From: Cyanobacteriota bacterium
Lineage (GTDB): Bacteria > Cyanobacteriota > Cyanobacteriia > CACIAM-69d
Direction: 5' to 3'
Assembly: GCA_022402445.1 (NCBI GenBank)
Contig: JAKRSF010000010.1
Span: 186,001 to 250,000, forward strand
DNA length: 64,000 nt
A program made the translations under genes and the position numbers. The notes below the pieces were generated by a model. The model made no database searches. It was not told the DNA's origin and was given only the letters and a program-made list of their open reading frames with translations. Each line of letters opens with the position of its first letter. Position 1 is the stretch's first letter. Shown piece by piece: positions 42,865 through 52,718 of the stretch.

Positions 42865-44241
42865 ATGGATCTACTGGAATATCAAGCCAAAGCACTCTTC
42901 GCCGAAGTGGGCATCCCCGTCCTGCCCTCCCAGCAGATCGGCTCCCCCAAGGAACTCAAGGGCCTCAGAATCCCCTACCCCATCGTCCTCAAATCCCAGG
43001 TGCGCGCCAGCGGACGCGGGCGGGCCGGGGGCGTCCGCTTCGCCGCCAACACCATCGACGCCGTCGCCGCCGCCCAGGTCATCTTCAAACTGCCGATCGC
43101 CGGGGAACACCCCGAAGTCCTACTCGCCGAAGCCAAATACGACGTCGAACGCGAGCTCTATCTCGCCGTCGTCCTGGACTACAACGCCCGCCGCCCCGTC
43201 CTGCTCGGATCCGCAAAAGGGGGCATGGCCGCCGAACTCTCCCCCGACTGGGTGCAGCAGGTGGTCGTCGAAGAAACCTTCTCGCCCTACTACGCCCGCC
43301 GCCTCGCCCTCGCCATGGGCCTGAGCGGTCCCCTGGTGCGCACCGTCAGCGACACCCTAGAGCGCATGTATCGCCTCTTCGTCGAGAAGGATCTGGACCT
43401 GGTGGAAATTAATCCCCTCGGCGTCGCCGCCAACGGTGACCTCATGGCCCTCGACGGCAAGGTCACCGCCAACGACAGCGCCCTCAACCGCCACCCGGAC
43501 CTCCTGCACCTGCTGGCCCATCTGGAGGTCAATGGCGACACCGAAGGCGGCGACGGCCCCATCGCCATGACCGTACCGGAACGCAGTTGGCTGCGGCGGG
43601 TGGATCCGGATGGCCAGTTGATGATCCTCTGCAACGGCATGGGCCTGACCCTGGCGACGCTGGATCTGGTGCGGCGGCAGCGGGGCACCGTGGCGGGGTT
43701 TGTTAATTTGCGCTGGGCCAGTGGGGGCGACTTCATGGCGGATTTGTATGGGCAGCTCAAGCGGGGCCTGTCGGTGGCCCTCGACAGCCAGCCGGAGGCT
43801 ATTTTGGTCAATCTCATGGGCAGCGGCATTTCCGTCAGCCGCACCCTGGAGACGATCGCGGCGGCCCTGCGCCATCGGGGCCATTGGGTCGGTCCCCGGA
43901 GATCTACCCCCCGCAGCGGTGAGAGCCTGCGGGATCCGATGCCCACGGCCACCAAAAGTCAGGTGCGGGCGCGGCGGCAGGTGACGGCCAAGGCTCCGGC
44001 GGTCCTGGCGGCGGGCATGGGTATGGATGGAACCACGGGCCTTGCGGCGGGGGCGGAGGAGGCGGGCGTGCTGGGGACTTTCCAGGGGGCGATCGCGCCC
44101 CGGTTCATTTTGCGGGTGCCGCGTTTGGAGGATGAGGCGGCGGCCCTGGCGGCGGAAATGGAGGCCGTTGGGGCGATCGCGGTGGCCGATCTCGAGGAGG
44201 CCGTCAAGTTGGCGGTGCGGGCAGCGGTGGTGGCACACTAG
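42865..44241 (+). CDS. succinyl-CoA ligase beta-like ATP-grasp protein with insert
   Basis: A 458-residue relative of SucC. The N-terminal ATP-grasp region is clear (MDLLEYQAKALFAEVGIPVL, VLKSQVRASGRGRAGGV, LDLVEINPLGV, DGKVTAND). The CoA-ligase half is divergent: GMGLTLATLDLVRRQRG and NLRWASGGDFM replace the usual GAGLAM..NFLDxGGGA. About 80 extra residues lie near 345-425 (basic, then Gly/Ala-rich), which E. coli SucC lacks (about 388 residues). It may act in the cyanobacterial succinyl-CoA step or on another acid. No sucD-like alpha gene is beside it. The symbol sucC is withheld because of these differences. Confidence 0.8.
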   Translation: MDLLEYQAKALFAEVGIPVLPSQQIGSPKELKGLRIPYPIVLKSQVRASGRGRAGGVRFAANTIDAVAAAQVIFKLPIAGEHPEVLLAEAKYDVERELYLAVVLDYNARRPVLLGSAKGGMAAELSPDWVQQVVVEETFSPYYARRLALAMGLSGPLVRTVSDTLERMYRLFVEKDLDLVEINPLGVAANGDLMALDGKVTANDSALNRHPDLLHLLAHLEVNGDTEGGDGPIAMTVPERSWLRRVDPDGQLMILCNGMGLTLATLDLVRRQRGTVAGFVNLRWASGGDFMADLYGQLKRGLSVALDSQPEAILVNLMGSGISVSRTLETIAAALRHRGHWVGPRRSTPRSGESLRDPMPTATKSQVRARRQVTAKAPAVLAAGMGMDGTTGLAAGAEEAGVLGTFQGAIAPRFILRVPRLEDEAAALAAEMEAVGAIAVADLEEAVKLAVRAAVVAH

Positions 44242-44458
44242 GCAAGGTTCGGGGGAAGGGCGGGCTTGGGATTGGAGATCCGACGGCGGGTTGGGCTGGG
44301 ACAGGGACGTTGCGTATTAATCACGTCCTGCCCTGGTCAGCAGATTGACCTGGAATTCCCGCCGGAAAATTACGGTTTTGGGCCACCGCCTCAGTAGGTA
44401 ACAGGGGGGAGACGAGAAAACGGCGTTTGACCTGGCCCGAAGACTGGCTGAGGAAAGC

Positions 44459-45862
44459 ATGGCGATGGCATCACATCGATCGCGTCGGTGGCAGCATCGA
44501 TCGCGGCAACGGCGGCGACGACTCTGGACCTACCGGTTGGAGACGTGGCGACAGTGGGTGAGGCTGTCCTGGGAGCGGGGCGGGGTTTCGGAGGCTCCGG
44601 GGCGATCGCCGGGGTCCACGGGGGCGGTCCATCTGGCCCTGGTGGTGCAGGGGTTGGAGGATTGGGCCACGGGGCGCTCGATGGTGGCCCTTGCCAATGG
44701 TCTGGCCCAGCGGGGCTGGCGGGTGCATCTGGTGCTGGGACGATCTCCCCGGCGGCGGGTTCCCCAGGCGTCTGGGCTAGGGCCGGTGGCGGCGGCGGTG
44801 CAGGTGGTGGATTTGGCCGATGCCCGTGGCCCTTGGGGGCTAGCCCTGGGGCGCTACCTGCGGCGGGAACAACCGGCGACCCTGTTGGCCACCGATCCGG
44901 AGGGGGCGATCGCGGCGATCGCGGCCAAATACCTCGCCCAGGTGGAGACGCGGGTCACCATCCTTGAACGCTATCCCCCCTCGAAGGCGCTGCTGCATGG
45001 GCAGCCCCGGTGGCGGCGGTGGGTCCAGACCTGGGGGCTGCGGCTGATCTATCCCTGGGCCGATACCCTACTGGCGGCGTCGGCGGGGGTGGCGGATGAT
45101 CTGGCCCGGACGGCGCGGCTACCGCGATCGCGCATTGTCCCCGTTGCCCCGATCCCCCTGCCCTCAGATCTGCGCACGGTGCAGGCCAGCGCCCCGACCC
45201 ACCCCTGGCTCCAGGAACCGCCAATTCCCGTCATTTTGGCCGTCGGTCGCCTCGTGCCCCAGAAGGATTTTGCGACCTTTTTGCGGGCGATCGCCCAGGT
45301 GCGGGCGCGCCATCCCCTGCGGGCGGTGATTTTGGGGGAAGGACCGGAGCGACCGGCCCTGGAGCAGTTGGCGGAGGAGCTGGGCATTGGGGCAGCGGTG
45401 GACTTTCCGGGCTTCAGGTCCGATGCGATCGCCTGCATGGGCCAAGCGGCGGCCCTGGTGCTCTCATCCCGGTGGGAGGGCTGCCCCGCCGTGGTTCTTG
45501 AAGCGATGGCCGTCGGCACCCCCGTGATCGCCACCAACTGTCCCCATGGACCGGCGGATCTGTTGGCGAATGGGCGCTATGGCCATCTGGTGCCCGTGGG
45601 GGATGCGATCGCCCTGGCGACGGCCCTTGAACGGGTGTTGGGGGGCGATCGCCGCCTGCCGCCGCCCCATTGGCTCGATCCCTTTGGGGAACAGCGGTTG
45701 CTCGATCGCCATGAAATCCTCCTGGGGCTCAACGACCTGCGGCAACCCCTGGCCCGCCGATTGCGCGCCGTGCCCGAGGCCCCCTGGGGGGGCGATCGCA
45801 GTAGGCTAGGAGCAATGGGAAGGAACCTGGGCACCGGCCTGGGCACCGATGGATTGATCTAG
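44459..45862 (+). CDS. glycosyltransferase family 4-like (GT-B fold)
   Basis: A 467-residue GT-B glycosyltransferase. The N-terminal domain begins after a basic stretch with HLALVVQGLEDWATGRSMVA. The C-terminal nucleotide-sugar domain has the usual blocks: ILAVGRLVPQKDFATFLRAI, AVILGEGPERPALEQLAEEL, FPGFRSD, and SSRWEGCPAVVLEAMAVGTP with the E-x7-E type pair, then VIATNCPHGPADLL. It should transfer a sugar in glycan or lipid synthesis; donor and acceptor are unknown. A good GAGGAAAG site precedes ATG 44459. The next gene starts 18 bases after its stop. Confidence 0.88.
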   Translation: MAMASHRSRRWQHRSRQRRRRLWTYRLETWRQWVRLSWERGGVSEAPGRSPGSTGAVHLALVVQGLEDWATGRSMVALANGLAQRGWRVHLVLGRSPRRRVPQASGLGPVAAAVQVVDLADARGPWGLALGRYLRREQPATLLATDPEGAIAAIAAKYLAQVETRVTILERYPPSKALLHGQPRWRRWVQTWGLRLIYPWADTLLAASAGVADDLARTARLPRSRIVPVAPIPLPSDLRTVQASAPTHPWLQEPPIPVILAVGRLVPQKDFATFLRAIAQVRARHPLRAVILGEGPERPALEQLAEELGIGAAVDFPGFRSDAIACMGQAAALVLSSRWEGCPAVVLEAMAVGTPVIATNCPHGPADLLANGRYGHLVPVGDAIALATALERVLGGDRRLPPPHWLDPFGEQRLLDRHEILLGLNDLRQPLARRLRAVPEAPWGGDRSRLGAMGRNLGTGLGTDGLI

Positions 45863-45880
45863 GCGCTGGCGGGCAAACCT

Positions 45881-47497
45881 GTGGACGAGCCGAAATACGA
45901 CCTGATTTTGCGCAATGGCAATTTGCTCCTGGGGCCGCAGCGCCTGATTGTGGGCGATCTGGCGGTTCAGGATGGGCGCATCGCCGCGATCGTGGAGGCG
46001 GGCACGGCCCCCCCGGAGGCCCTGGGGACAGCGTGGCGAGAATTGGATGGGCGGGGGCGGCTGGTGAGTCCCCCCTTTGTGGAATCTCACTTACACCTGG
46101 ATTCCGCCCTGACGGTGGGGCAACCCCGCTGGAACCAAAGCGGCACCCTGTTCGAGGGCATTGAAATTTGGCGCGATCGCAAAGCGGCCCTCACGCCGGA
46201 GGAGGTGGAGGAACGGGCGATCGCGGCCCTGCGGCAGTTGGCGGTGCGGGGGGTGCTGTTCGTGCGATCGCATGTGGATGTGACCGACCCGGACCTGGTG
46301 GCCCTGCGGAGCTTGATCAGCGTGCGCGATCGCGTGGCGGACTGGATGACGCTGCAACTGGTGGCCTTCCCGCAGGATGGGCTCTTCGGCCACCCGGACC
46401 ACGAAACCCTGATGGAAATCGCCCTGGATCTGGGGGTGGATGCGGTGGGGGGCATTCCCCACTACGAAATGACGCGGGAGGACGGCACGCGCTCCATCCG
46501 GCGGCTGTTTCGTCTGGCGGAGCAGCGGGATCTGCTGGTGGATATGCACTGCGATGAAATTGATGATCCCAATTCTCGCTTTTTGGAGGTCATGGCGGCG
46601 GAGGCGATCGCGTCGGGCCTGGGCGATCGCGTCACCGCTAGCCACACCTGCGCCCTGGGATCCTATGACAATGCCTACGCCACCAAGGTGATGGGGTTCG
46701 TGGCGCGATCGGGCCTGCAAATTGTCGCCAATCCGGCCATTAACCTGGTGTTGCAGGGGCGCGGCGACAGTTACCCGAAGCGGCGCGGCCTCACTAGAGT
46801 GAAAGAGCTTTGGCAAATGGGCATCAATGTGGCCCTGGGGCAGGACTGCCTACAGGATCCCTGGTACCCCCTGGGCACCGGCAGCCCGCTGGATGGGGCC
46901 TATCTGGCAGTCCACGGCTGCCACATGACCGGCGCGGCGGAAATTGACGCCTGCTACGACATGGTGACCTGGCACGGGGCGCGGGTGCTGCAACTGCCCG
47001 CCTATGGCCTGATGGTGGGGGGGCCAGCGGATTTTGTGGTGCTGGATGCCGAAAGCCGCTACGAGGCGATCCGCACCCGTGCCCTGCCGCGCTATGTGAT
47101 TGCCAGGGGGCGGCTGTTGCTGGAAACCCAACCGGCCCAGGTGCAGTGGCATCAGCATACGTCGGAGGTGGAGGCCATTTCCCGCGCGATTGAACTGGCC
47201 CTGGAGGCGGGGGCGGTCCGGGATGATGGCCTCGATGACGATGAACTGAGTAGTAATGACCCGCGTGATGGGGGGCTATTGCGGGATCCCCTGGGGCCGC
47301 CGATCGCTGCCCCCGAGCCGTTCCCAGCCCAGGATGACCGCCCCCCGGCCCGCCCGGAACGGGCGATCGCGCGGCCCCTGTCCACCGATGGCCCCGCCCC
47401 CGAAGTGCCCCCGGAATCATCGCCGCCAAATCCCTCGCCGCGCCGCCCCCGCGATCGCCCCCGGAACTACGGATCTGGGCGGTTTTGGGAACCCTAA
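45881..47497 (+). CDS. cytosine deaminase-like metal-dependent amidohydrolase
   Basis: A 538-residue amidohydrolase. It has the first metal motif SHLHLDSAL, the cytosine deaminase signature HCDEIDDPNSRF, the SHT motif, and the Asp region GQDCLQDPWYPLGTGSPL, all as in E. coli CodA, so it may turn cytosine to uracil or act on a related ring. About 110 residues after 425 are acidic and Pro-rich and have no counterpart in CodA (about 427 residues). The start is GTG 45881, without a strong ribosome site, and translation may be coupled to the upstream glycosyltransferase. No cytosine permease is adjacent. Confidence 0.82.
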   Translation: MDEPKYDLILRNGNLLLGPQRLIVGDLAVQDGRIAAIVEAGTAPPEALGTAWRELDGRGRLVSPPFVESHLHLDSALTVGQPRWNQSGTLFEGIEIWRDRKAALTPEEVEERAIAALRQLAVRGVLFVRSHVDVTDPDLVALRSLISVRDRVADWMTLQLVAFPQDGLFGHPDHETLMEIALDLGVDAVGGIPHYEMTREDGTRSIRRLFRLAEQRDLLVDMHCDEIDDPNSRFLEVMAAEAIASGLGDRVTASHTCALGSYDNAYATKVMGFVARSGLQIVANPAINLVLQGRGDSYPKRRGLTRVKELWQMGINVALGQDCLQDPWYPLGTGSPLDGAYLAVHGCHMTGAAEIDACYDMVTWHGARVLQLPAYGLMVGGPADFVVLDAESRYEAIRTRALPRYVIARGRLLLETQPAQVQWHQHTSEVEAISRAIELALEAGAVRDDGLDDDELSSNDPRDGGLLRDPLGPPIAAPEPFPAQDDRPPARPERAIARPLSTDGPAPEVPPESSPPNPSPRRPRDRPRNYGSGRFWEP

Positions 47498-49263
47498 TCA
47501 TCCTCTAGAACATCATCGTCATATTCATCGTCTTCATCGTCCTCATCCGGCCCATCCATGGCATCACGGGGAGGCGGGGGCGCGATCGCCAACTGTTGAC
47601 CCTGGGGTGTTTCCCGCTGGGCGCGTTTGAACGTCAATTCCCCCAAACTCATATCAAAAAACTCCGGCTGTGATCGCCCCTCTAGCAAATCCGCGATCGC
47701 CAGCACCTGCAAACGGGGATATTCTCGCCCATTTCCCGCCCGGTAAAACCCTGCCCGCGCTGCCTCCTGAAGCATCGCCTTCGTCGGTGGAGTCAATGTC
47801 ACAAACAGACCCATTTCCGCCTTCGCTGTGGCCATGGTGCCTCGCAGATCCCGCACCATCGCCACACCAATATTCTTACCCCCCTTAATGCTGACCACAA
47901 TCTTCTTAATTTGAGGTTTCAAACGCTTACGGCTTGTCCGATCTTCCCTATTTAAATCACTGAAATAAATGATGCCATCAATACCCCCATCGGCCCCCTT
48001 CTTCTTCTGTTGAAAAGGTTGAGCATTGACCAGCGAACAGGCCCACCATTGAAACTGATAGGGATCCCGGTCAAACAAATCCTGAGCCCCCGCCAAGTCC
48101 TTAGGTGTTCCCTCCACTTCAAATTCAACACCTGCCACCAGGCGTGTCCCCTCTTCTTCCTCCAGACGACGTTTGGGGAACGCATCCCGCAGGCGTTTTT
48201 CCACCAATGAAATCGCTAAATGGGTGATATCAATGCCGATCCACTGGCGTCCGAGACGCTCCGCCGCATGGACTGCTGTCCCACAGCCACAGAAGGGATC
48301 TAGTACAACGTCACCGGGATTACTGCTGGCCGAAAGAATTCGTTCTAGCAGTGCCAGGGGCTTTTGGGTGGGATAGCCCAACCGTTCAGCCGCCTGGGAG
48401 TTGATGGGGCTGATGTCGGTCCAGATATTGCCCATCAAATTACCTGGCATTTCATCGAGATAGCGCTTTAATCTTGGTCGTAACTTGGTCGTTTTTGGAT
48501 ACCAAATTCGCCCTTCTGAATCCAATGTCGCCATGGTTTCCTGAGAATAGCGCCAGCCATTGATCGGATGAGCATGACCTTTCCATTCATACATCATCCT
48601 GGGCCGTGGGGATGGGCTTGTCATATTATCGAGACAATATCGGCGGCCATTTTCATCCACATAGCGATATTTATCGGCGATATATTGAGGATCATGGGGC
48701 ACATAAATTGGGTTCCAGCAAAACTGCTGCGACTTGGTATAGAAGAAAATAGAATCGCTCAGGCGACTCCAGGTTTTGCTGTCGCTGTGGGAGTTAGTCC
48801 GCTGCCAGATAATTTCATTCCGAAAGCTTTTGGCTCCAAAAATGATATCTAGCATCATTTTCAGGTAATGACTAGCCACGGTGTCGCAATGGAGATAAAG
48901 GCTACCGGTTTTCCGCAGAACACGGTGTAGTTCTACGAGGCGGATCGCCATCATCACCAGGTAGGCCGACAGGGAGTTTTGGCCCAGGGTCCGCACCAAT
49001 AGATCCAGCAGTTGGGCCAGTTCGCCCCGCGATCGCTGAAGCTCTAACAGGGCTTGTTCTGATTGAATGCCCCAGGCCCAGGTATCTTCAAAGGCGGTGA
49101 TTTGGGCTTCGGAGCGATCGCCCCCAGAGCTTTTGAAGAGGACGTTATAGTTCGCCTTGGAATTAAAGGGTGGATCTAGATAAATTAGGTCAATGCATTC
49201 ATCGGGAATAGAGTCCCGAAGAACATTGAGATTGTCGCCATAGTAAAGACGCTTAATAGACAC
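47494..49263 (-). CDS. DNA methyltransferase fused to Mrr-like nuclease domain
   Basis: A 589-residue protein with two activities. Residues 1-340 form a beta-class DNA methyltransferase: catalytic motif DPPFNSKANYN first (about 31), a target-recognition region, then YPTQKPLALLERIL and the SAM motif DPFCGCGTAVHAA, an order typical of N6-adenine or N4-cytosine enzymes. Residues about 390-500 resemble Mrr-type nucleases: FQWWACSLVNAQ, GADGGIDGIIYF and VVSIKGGKN give a D...SxK active site. The end is very acidic. Thus modification and cutting may lie in one chain. GTG 49263 has GAGGAG upstream. The middle is AT-richer and lacks GCGATCGC from about 47.70 to 49.02 kb, hinting at transfer. Confidence 0.88.
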   Translation of the reverse strand: MSIKRLYYGDNLNVLRDSIPDECIDLIYLDPPFNSKANYNVLFKSSGGDRSEAQITAFEDTWAWGIQSEQALLELQRSRGELAQLLDLLVRTLGQNSLSAYLVMMAIRLVELHRVLRKTGSLYLHCDTVASHYLKMMLDIIFGAKSFRNEIIWQRTNSHSDSKTWSRLSDSIFFYTKSQQFCWNPIYVPHDPQYIADKYRYVDENGRRYCLDNMTSPSPRPRMMYEWKGHAHPINGWRYSQETMATLDSEGRIWYPKTTKLRPRLKRYLDEMPGNLMGNIWTDISPINSQAAERLGYPTQKPLALLERILSASSNPGDVVLDPFCGCGTAVHAAERLGRQWIGIDITHLAISLVEKRLRDAFPKRRLEEEEGTRLVAGVEFEVEGTPKDLAGAQDLFDRDPYQFQWWACSLVNAQPFQQKKKGADGGIDGIIYFSDLNREDRTSRKRLKPQIKKIVVSIKGGKNIGVAMVRDLRGTMATAKAEMGLFVTLTPPTKAMLQEAARAGFYRAGNGREYPRLQVLAIADLLEGRSQPEFFDMSLGELTFKRAQRETPQGQQLAIAPPPPRDAMDGPDEDDEDDEYDDDVLEDD

Positions 49264-49351
49264 CGCGAGGGAGACTCCTCAAGGACGAGAATGAAAGGAA
49301 TGAAGGTGAGGCTGATGGACCATTTTACAATAGAAGATTTTATGGGAAAAC

Positions 49352-49374
49352 AAAAAAGGGATCCAATGGACCCC
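49352..49374 (-). terminator. intrinsic terminator of glgP
   Basis: On the minus strand GGGGTCC and GGATCCC (49374-49358) pair as seven base pairs with one G-T, around a three-base loop, followed by six T. It lies 100 bases past the glgP stop and before the methyltransferase start, so the two minus-strand genes are separate units. Confidence 0.8.
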
Positions 49375-49474
49375 ATACGTCTCAAGCTAAAGCTAACGAA
49401 TGTCGAACCGCGATCGCGCCCTCAACCCCACGGCCAAGGGCAGGATAGATGACTAGTGATTAACTAGCAATTAA

Positions 49475-52093
49475 CTAGCGATCGCCATTGCGGTGGGCCA
49501 TGGCCGCGTCCGGTGGCACACTCAAGCCAGCCCGATCCTGGGAATAGGTTTCTAGGCTCACCTCCACCGGCTTCGCATCCCAGATCTGGGAGCAGTATTC
49601 GCGGATGGTGCGATCGCTGGAGAAAAAGCCCGATCGCGCCGAATTCAAAATCGACTTACGGACCCAGGTTTCGCGATCGCCATAGGCCACACTCACCTCT
49701 TTTTGGCAATCCGCATAGGCTTGATAATCCGCCAGCAGCACATACTCATCGTGGTAGAGCAAATTCTCCACAATCGGGCGGAATAGTTCCGTATCGCCGC
49801 GCGAGAAATCCCCCGCCGCAATGCGATCAATAATCTCCCGCAGCTCAGGATTCCCCTCGTAGTAGCCGTAGGGATAGTAGCCACGATTCTTGAGATCCAG
49901 CACCTCCTGAGCCGTCATGCCAAACAGGAAGAAATTATCATGGCCCACCAGATCGCGAATCTCAATATTCGCCCCATCCAGCGTCCCAATCGTCAACGCA
50001 CCATTGAGGGCAAACTTCATATTGCCCGTCCCCGACGCTTCCTTACCCGCCGTAGAAATCTGCTCCGACAGATCCGCCGCCGGATAAATTTGCTGCCCCA
50101 GGGAAACGGAATAGCCCGCTAGGAAGACCACCTTAATGCGGCCCGCCACATCGGAATCTCGATTCACCACTTCGGCGACCGAATTGATCAGGCGAATAAT
50201 CAACTTCGCCATGAAATAGCCCGGAGCCGCCTTACCCGCAAAGATGAACGTGCGGGGCTGAATTTCCATGTTGGGATTGCGCTTGATCTGGTTATACAGG
50301 CCAATCACATGGAGAATATCCAACAGTTGGCGCTTGTATTCGTGGATGCGCTTCACCTGCACGTCGTACATGGAATGGGGATCAATTTCCTCATCGTTGT
50401 ACAGCAGCACATATTCCGCCAATTCCCGCTTGCATTGGTACTTAATTTCCCGCCAGCGGTTGCGGAAATCTTCGTCGTTGAGATGATCTTCGAGGCCCCG
50501 CAGGCGATCGAGATCCACCACCCAGCCATCGCCCACCTTTTCGGTGATCAGCTTCGAGAGGCGGGGGTTGCTCAGGAGCATCCAGCGGCGCGGGGTGACG
50601 CCATTGGTTTTGTTCTGGAATTTCTTGGGCCACATGTCATTGAAGTCATGGAGCACCTGTTCCTTGAGCAGTTCCGTGTGCAGGGCGGCGACGCCGTTGA
50701 TGGCATGGCTGCCGACGCAGGCCAGGTGGGCCATGCGCACCATTTTGGGCTCGCCCTCTTCGATGAGGGACATGCGGCCAATGCGCGATTCGTCGTTGGG
50801 GTAGTTCAGGCGCACTTCGTCGAGGAAGCGGCGGTTGATTTCGTAGATGATTTCCAGATGGCGCGGCAGGAGCGATTCAAACAGGGGCACGGGCCACCGC
50901 TCCAGCGCTTCGGTGAGCAGGGTGTGGTTGGTGTAGGCGAGGCAGTTGCGGGTGACGTGCCACGCGCGGTTCCAGCCCATGCGGTATTTGTCCATCAGCA
51001 GCCGCATCATCTCGGCGACGGCGATCGCGGGGTGGGTGTCATTGAGCTGGATGGCGGCATTTTCCGTCAGACGATCGAGGGGCTTGTTGGGGCGATCGCG
51101 GCGGAAGCGATTGATGATGTCCTGGAGGGAGCAGGATACAAAGAAATACTGCTGCTCCAGGCGCAGGCGCTTGCCCTGTTCCGTGTTGTCATTGGGATAG
51201 AGCACCTTAGAGATATTTTCCGACGTGATCTGGTCGGCCACCGCGCCGGTGTAGTCGCCGCGATCGAACACCTCGAAGTTGAACACCTCACTGGCGCTGG
51301 CCCGCCACAGGCGCAGCGTATTGACCGTATTGGTGTTGTAGCCCGCCACGGGAATGTCGTAGGGCGTGCCCAGGACCTTGCGGCTCGGCATCCAGCGGCT
51401 GCGCAGTTCCCCTTCCTCGTCCGTGTAGGTTTCCGTGTGGCCGCCGAAGCCTACTTCCACCGTCAGTTCCGGATGGCGAATTTCCCAGGGGTTACCGAAG
51501 CGGAGCCACTTGTCGGGCCGCTCCACCTGGGCTCCATCCTTGATTTGCTGGTCAAAAATGCCGAATTCATAGCGAATGCCGTAGCCCATGGCGGGGATCT
51601 GCAACGTCGCCAGCGATTCCATAAAGCACGCCGCCAAACGCCCAAGGCCCCCATTGCCCAGGCCCGGTTCCGGCTCCAGTTGCATCAGCGCTTTAAAATC
51701 GAGCCCCGACTCGCGCACCACCTGTTCCGCCCGGTCATACATGCCCAGGTTCAGGAGGTTTTTGCCCAACTGTCGCCCCAGCAAAAATTCCGCCGAAAAG
51801 TAGCAGACGGTTTTCACGTCCTGCTTCATATAGGTGGTGTTGCTGGCGATCCAGCGGTGCAGCAGGCGATCGCGCACCGTGTAGGCCAGGGCCATGTAGT
51901 AGTCAAACGGCGTCGCCGTCAGTTCATTCTTGCCCTGAATGTAGTAGAGGTTATCGGCAAAGGCCCGGTGCAGGGTCTCCACCGTCATGCCCGTGCGATC
52001 GTCCTCCACGTGGATGGTGATGGGACAGGCGGCATTCGCCTGCATTTCAAAGGAACTGGCGTAATTGGAAAGGGGGTTCCCTGTCGTGGTCAT
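49475..52093 (-). CDS. glgP: glycogen phosphorylase
   Basis: An 872-residue alpha-glucan phosphorylase that releases glucose-1-phosphate from glycogen with PLP. The sequence has [60 protein letters not shown] and the PLP-lysine block [28 protein letters not shown]. The family length is 830-850; the extra residues are at the ends. ATG 52093 is used; a start at 52045 (M17) is possible. The leader carries an 11-bp repeat. A terminator ends it at 49352. Confidence 0.98.
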   Translation of the reverse strand: MTTTGNPLSNYASSFEMQANAACPITIHVEDDRTGMTVETLHRAFADNLYYIQGKNELTATPFDYYMALAYTVRDRLLHRWIASNTTYMKQDVKTVCYFSAEFLLGRQLGKNLLNLGMYDRAEQVVRESGLDFKALMQLEPEPGLGNGGLGRLAACFMESLATLQIPAMGYGIRYEFGIFDQQIKDGAQVERPDKWLRFGNPWEIRHPELTVEVGFGGHTETYTDEEGELRSRWMPSRKVLGTPYDIPVAGYNTNTVNTLRLWRASASEVFNFEVFDRGDYTGAVADQITSENISKVLYPNDNTEQGKRLRLEQQYFFVSCSLQDIINRFRRDRPNKPLDRLTENAAIQLNDTHPAIAVAEMMRLLMDKYRMGWNRAWHVTRNCLAYTNHTLLTEALERWPVPLFESLLPRHLEIIYEINRRFLDEVRLNYPNDESRIGRMSLIEEGEPKMVRMAHLACVGSHAINGVAALHTELLKEQVLHDFNDMWPKKFQNKTNGVTPRRWMLLSNPRLSKLITEKVGDGWVVDLDRLRGLEDHLNDEDFRNRWREIKYQCKRELAEYVLLYNDEEIDPHSMYDVQVKRIHEYKRQLLDILHVIGLYNQIKRNPNMEIQPRTFIFAGKAAPGYFMAKLIIRLINSVAEVVNRDSDVAGRIKVVFLAGYSVSLGQQIYPAADLSEQISTAGKEASGTGNMKFALNGALTIGTLDGANIEIRDLVGHDNFFLFGMTAQEVLDLKNRGYYPYGYYEGNPELREIIDRIAAGDFSRGDTELFRPIVENLLYHDEYVLLADYQAYADCQKEVSVAYGDRETWVRKSILNSARSGFFSSDRTIREYCSQIWDAKPVEVSLETYSQDRAGLSVPPDAAMAHRNGDR

Positions 52094-52718
52094 AACCGAC
52101 TCCGAAATACTCTGAAATAACGGACAACTGTCAACAAGTTCAGCGGAAATTCAAGGGGAATTCAAGGGGAATTTAGGGGGGATTCAACGGTAAAATCCAA
52201 CTAAAATTCAAGGGGAATTCATGGAAACCTAAGGCAAAAGGGGCTGGAGTGGAGGCGGCGGCGACCTAGGCCCTGCGGCGCGGGCGGGATGGCCCCTTGT
52301 CCCCCAGGGGCAGTTGCGATCGCGGCGGACGGACAGCCCACCCCCCGGCGATCGCCCAGGGCGGGGAAACAACGCCACCGCTGATCGCGTCAACGGTTGG
52401 GGTTTCCCAGGGGCGGCGGCGGGCGGATTGGGGCAAATCCCGTTGGGGGATGGTGGTACGCTGCAAGGGCAATGGTGGCCTCAGCCGTGGGCTCCGGCGG
52501 TGGGGTCGATCAACCGGTCAAATGGGGCTGGGGGGCGATCGCACCGGTCGAAGGGGCAAGGGCTCCGCAGGGGCCGCGACTCCGCCGTCGTGTGGGCGTG
52601 GTTCCGACGTTTTGCGGGGATGGGCAACGGCCCGTTGCCGAAGCTGCCCCCAAGTTTAGCTGAGTTATTAGGACTGCTTGCGATTGTGTCTGAAAGTTTT
52701 AATCTCGACGAGGCGGTG
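52094..52718. other. spacer glgP / VWA gene with 11-bp repeats
   Basis: The glgP side holds AATTCAAGGGG at 52148-52158, 52159-52169 and 52205-52215. The rest, 52230-52718, is GC-rich; an ORF runs through it in frame with the VWA gene, but its translation is low-complexity and unlike any family, so I treat it as untranslated. Promoters for both divergent genes must lie here. Confidence 0.5.

Noticed and set aside
50309-52120. 603-codon plus-strand frame opposite glgP
   Set aside because: Antisense shadow of an unmistakable glycogen phosphorylase; Val/Ala/Glu-rich with no motif.
52314-52718. N-terminal extension of the VWA gene
   Set aside because: In frame, but Gly/Arg/Pro-rich and unlike the TerY family; probably untranslated leader.
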